From assembly GCA_015501055.1 (NCBI GenBank), contig JADNYV010000621.1, positions 1-19,887 of the forward strand: a stretch of DNA of 19,887 bases, written 5' to 3'. Positions 19,575-19,887 of this stretch are shown one piece after another. Under the pieces are notes generated by a model. That model searched no databases and was not told where the DNA came from. It worked only from the letters and a program-made list of their open reading frames with translations. The position numbers and the translations under genes are program-made. Source of the stretch: Mucidula mucida. Its lineage: Eukaryota; Basidiomycota; Agaricomycetes; Agaricales; Physalacriaceae. The stretch's first letter is position 1; each line of letters begins with the position of its first letter.

Positions 19575-19887
19575 TGTTATGAATCGCCATATTTTCACAT
19601 TTTCACATCTTATCATATCTTATCGGGAGCCTTGTCTTATCAACCAACGGACCGTTTCATCATCTGTTTCGTCACCGATCATACCCCTTTTCATTACCAA
19701 AGCCGTACTCATGTCGGACACACGCCCAACACATGGATGACATCATACATGCCGATACCTCATGGACTTCCTATTGTATACACACCGCCGACACTCGTAG
19801 CACACATGGTCGTTTCAGTATTATTACTTACATGCAGTCACCACTCGTATTTTAATGGTTTCACGGACTAGTAGCATACAACACTGG
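19575..19887 (+). repeat. 3' long terminal repeat, truncated by the window end
   Basis: It begins TGTTATGAATCGCC like the 5' LTR and follows it for 313 bases with scattered, mostly transition, differences and small indels. The remaining 216 or so bases lie outside the window. Confidence 0.93.

Larger units (their letters stand above)
13707..19887 (+). mobile_element. Ty3/gypsy chromovirus (Tf1/sushi-type LTR retrotransposon), degraded, 3' end outside the window
   Basis: Order: 5' LTR 13707-14235, self-primer complement 14238-14249, leader, gag 14835-15654, -1 frameshift site 15630, pol to 19549, polypurine tract 19562-19571 and 3' LTR from 19575. Pol order is protease, reverse transcriptase, RNase H, integrase, chromodomain. 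That order defines Ty3/gypsy, and the terminal chromodomain plus self-priming places it in the chromovirus, Tf1/sushi-like group. It has several nonsense codons and single-base frameshifts, so it cannot mobilise by itself. The first 313 bases of the two LTRs differ by roughly a dozen substitutions, mostly transitions, plus a few indels, so the insertion is not recent. With a 529-bp 3' LTR it would end near 20103. Confidence 0.95.

Noticed and set aside
1..19887. CRISPR arrays, operons, bacterial promoters
   Set aside because: No spaced direct-repeat array was seen, and the introns, tRNA intron and chromovirus show a fungal nuclear genome.

Overview
The window looks like a repeat-rich stretch of a filamentous fungal genome, most likely a basidiomycete (Agaricomycete). 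The signs are short introns of about 50-70 bases with GTRNGY...YAG borders, TATA-box promoters, a nuclear-type tRNA with an intron, and a chromodomain-bearing Ty3/gypsy retrotransposon of the Tf1/sushi type. Nothing suggests bacterial operons. The species assignment is inference; no tool was run.

Layout, left to right. Positions 1-1480 hold two decayed minus-strand copies of one unrecognised protein family; an alternative spliced plus-strand gene model overlaps the second copy. Positions 1480-2297 are a broken, partly deleted copy of a kinase-like gene whose intact relative lies at 10486-11870. A tRNA-Gly(CCC) gene with an 8-base intron sits at 2398-2476 (minus). The stretch 2480-6430 has no gene I can support, but contains a complete 497-bp non-autonomous DNA transposon (4715-5211) with 35-bp terminal inverted repeats and a perfect 8-bp target duplication. 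A three-exon C2H2 zinc-finger gene lies on the minus strand at 6431-7095. Positions 7100-10480 hold only doubtful or degraded coding traces (an F-box-like remnant near 8016-8463, a plus-strand coding trace near 9330-9965).

The kinase-like gene at 10486-11870 (minus) resolves into three exons and 420 residues, with its main motifs visible. At 12566-13169 (plus), behind a good TATA box, lies a three-exon gene of unknown family that carries two in-frame TGA codons.

The right third (13707 to the window end) is a chromovirus: 5' LTR, self-priming site, gag with a zinc knuckle, a textbook -1 frameshift signal, pol (protease, reverse transcriptase, RNase H, integrase, chromodomain), polypurine tract and the first 313 bases of the 3' LTR. 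It carries many stops and frameshifts and should not be able to mobilise itself. The most informative signals are its 12-base self-primer complementarity, the frameshift cassette, the transposon with its subterminal motif array, and the kinase duplication that lost its catalytic core.
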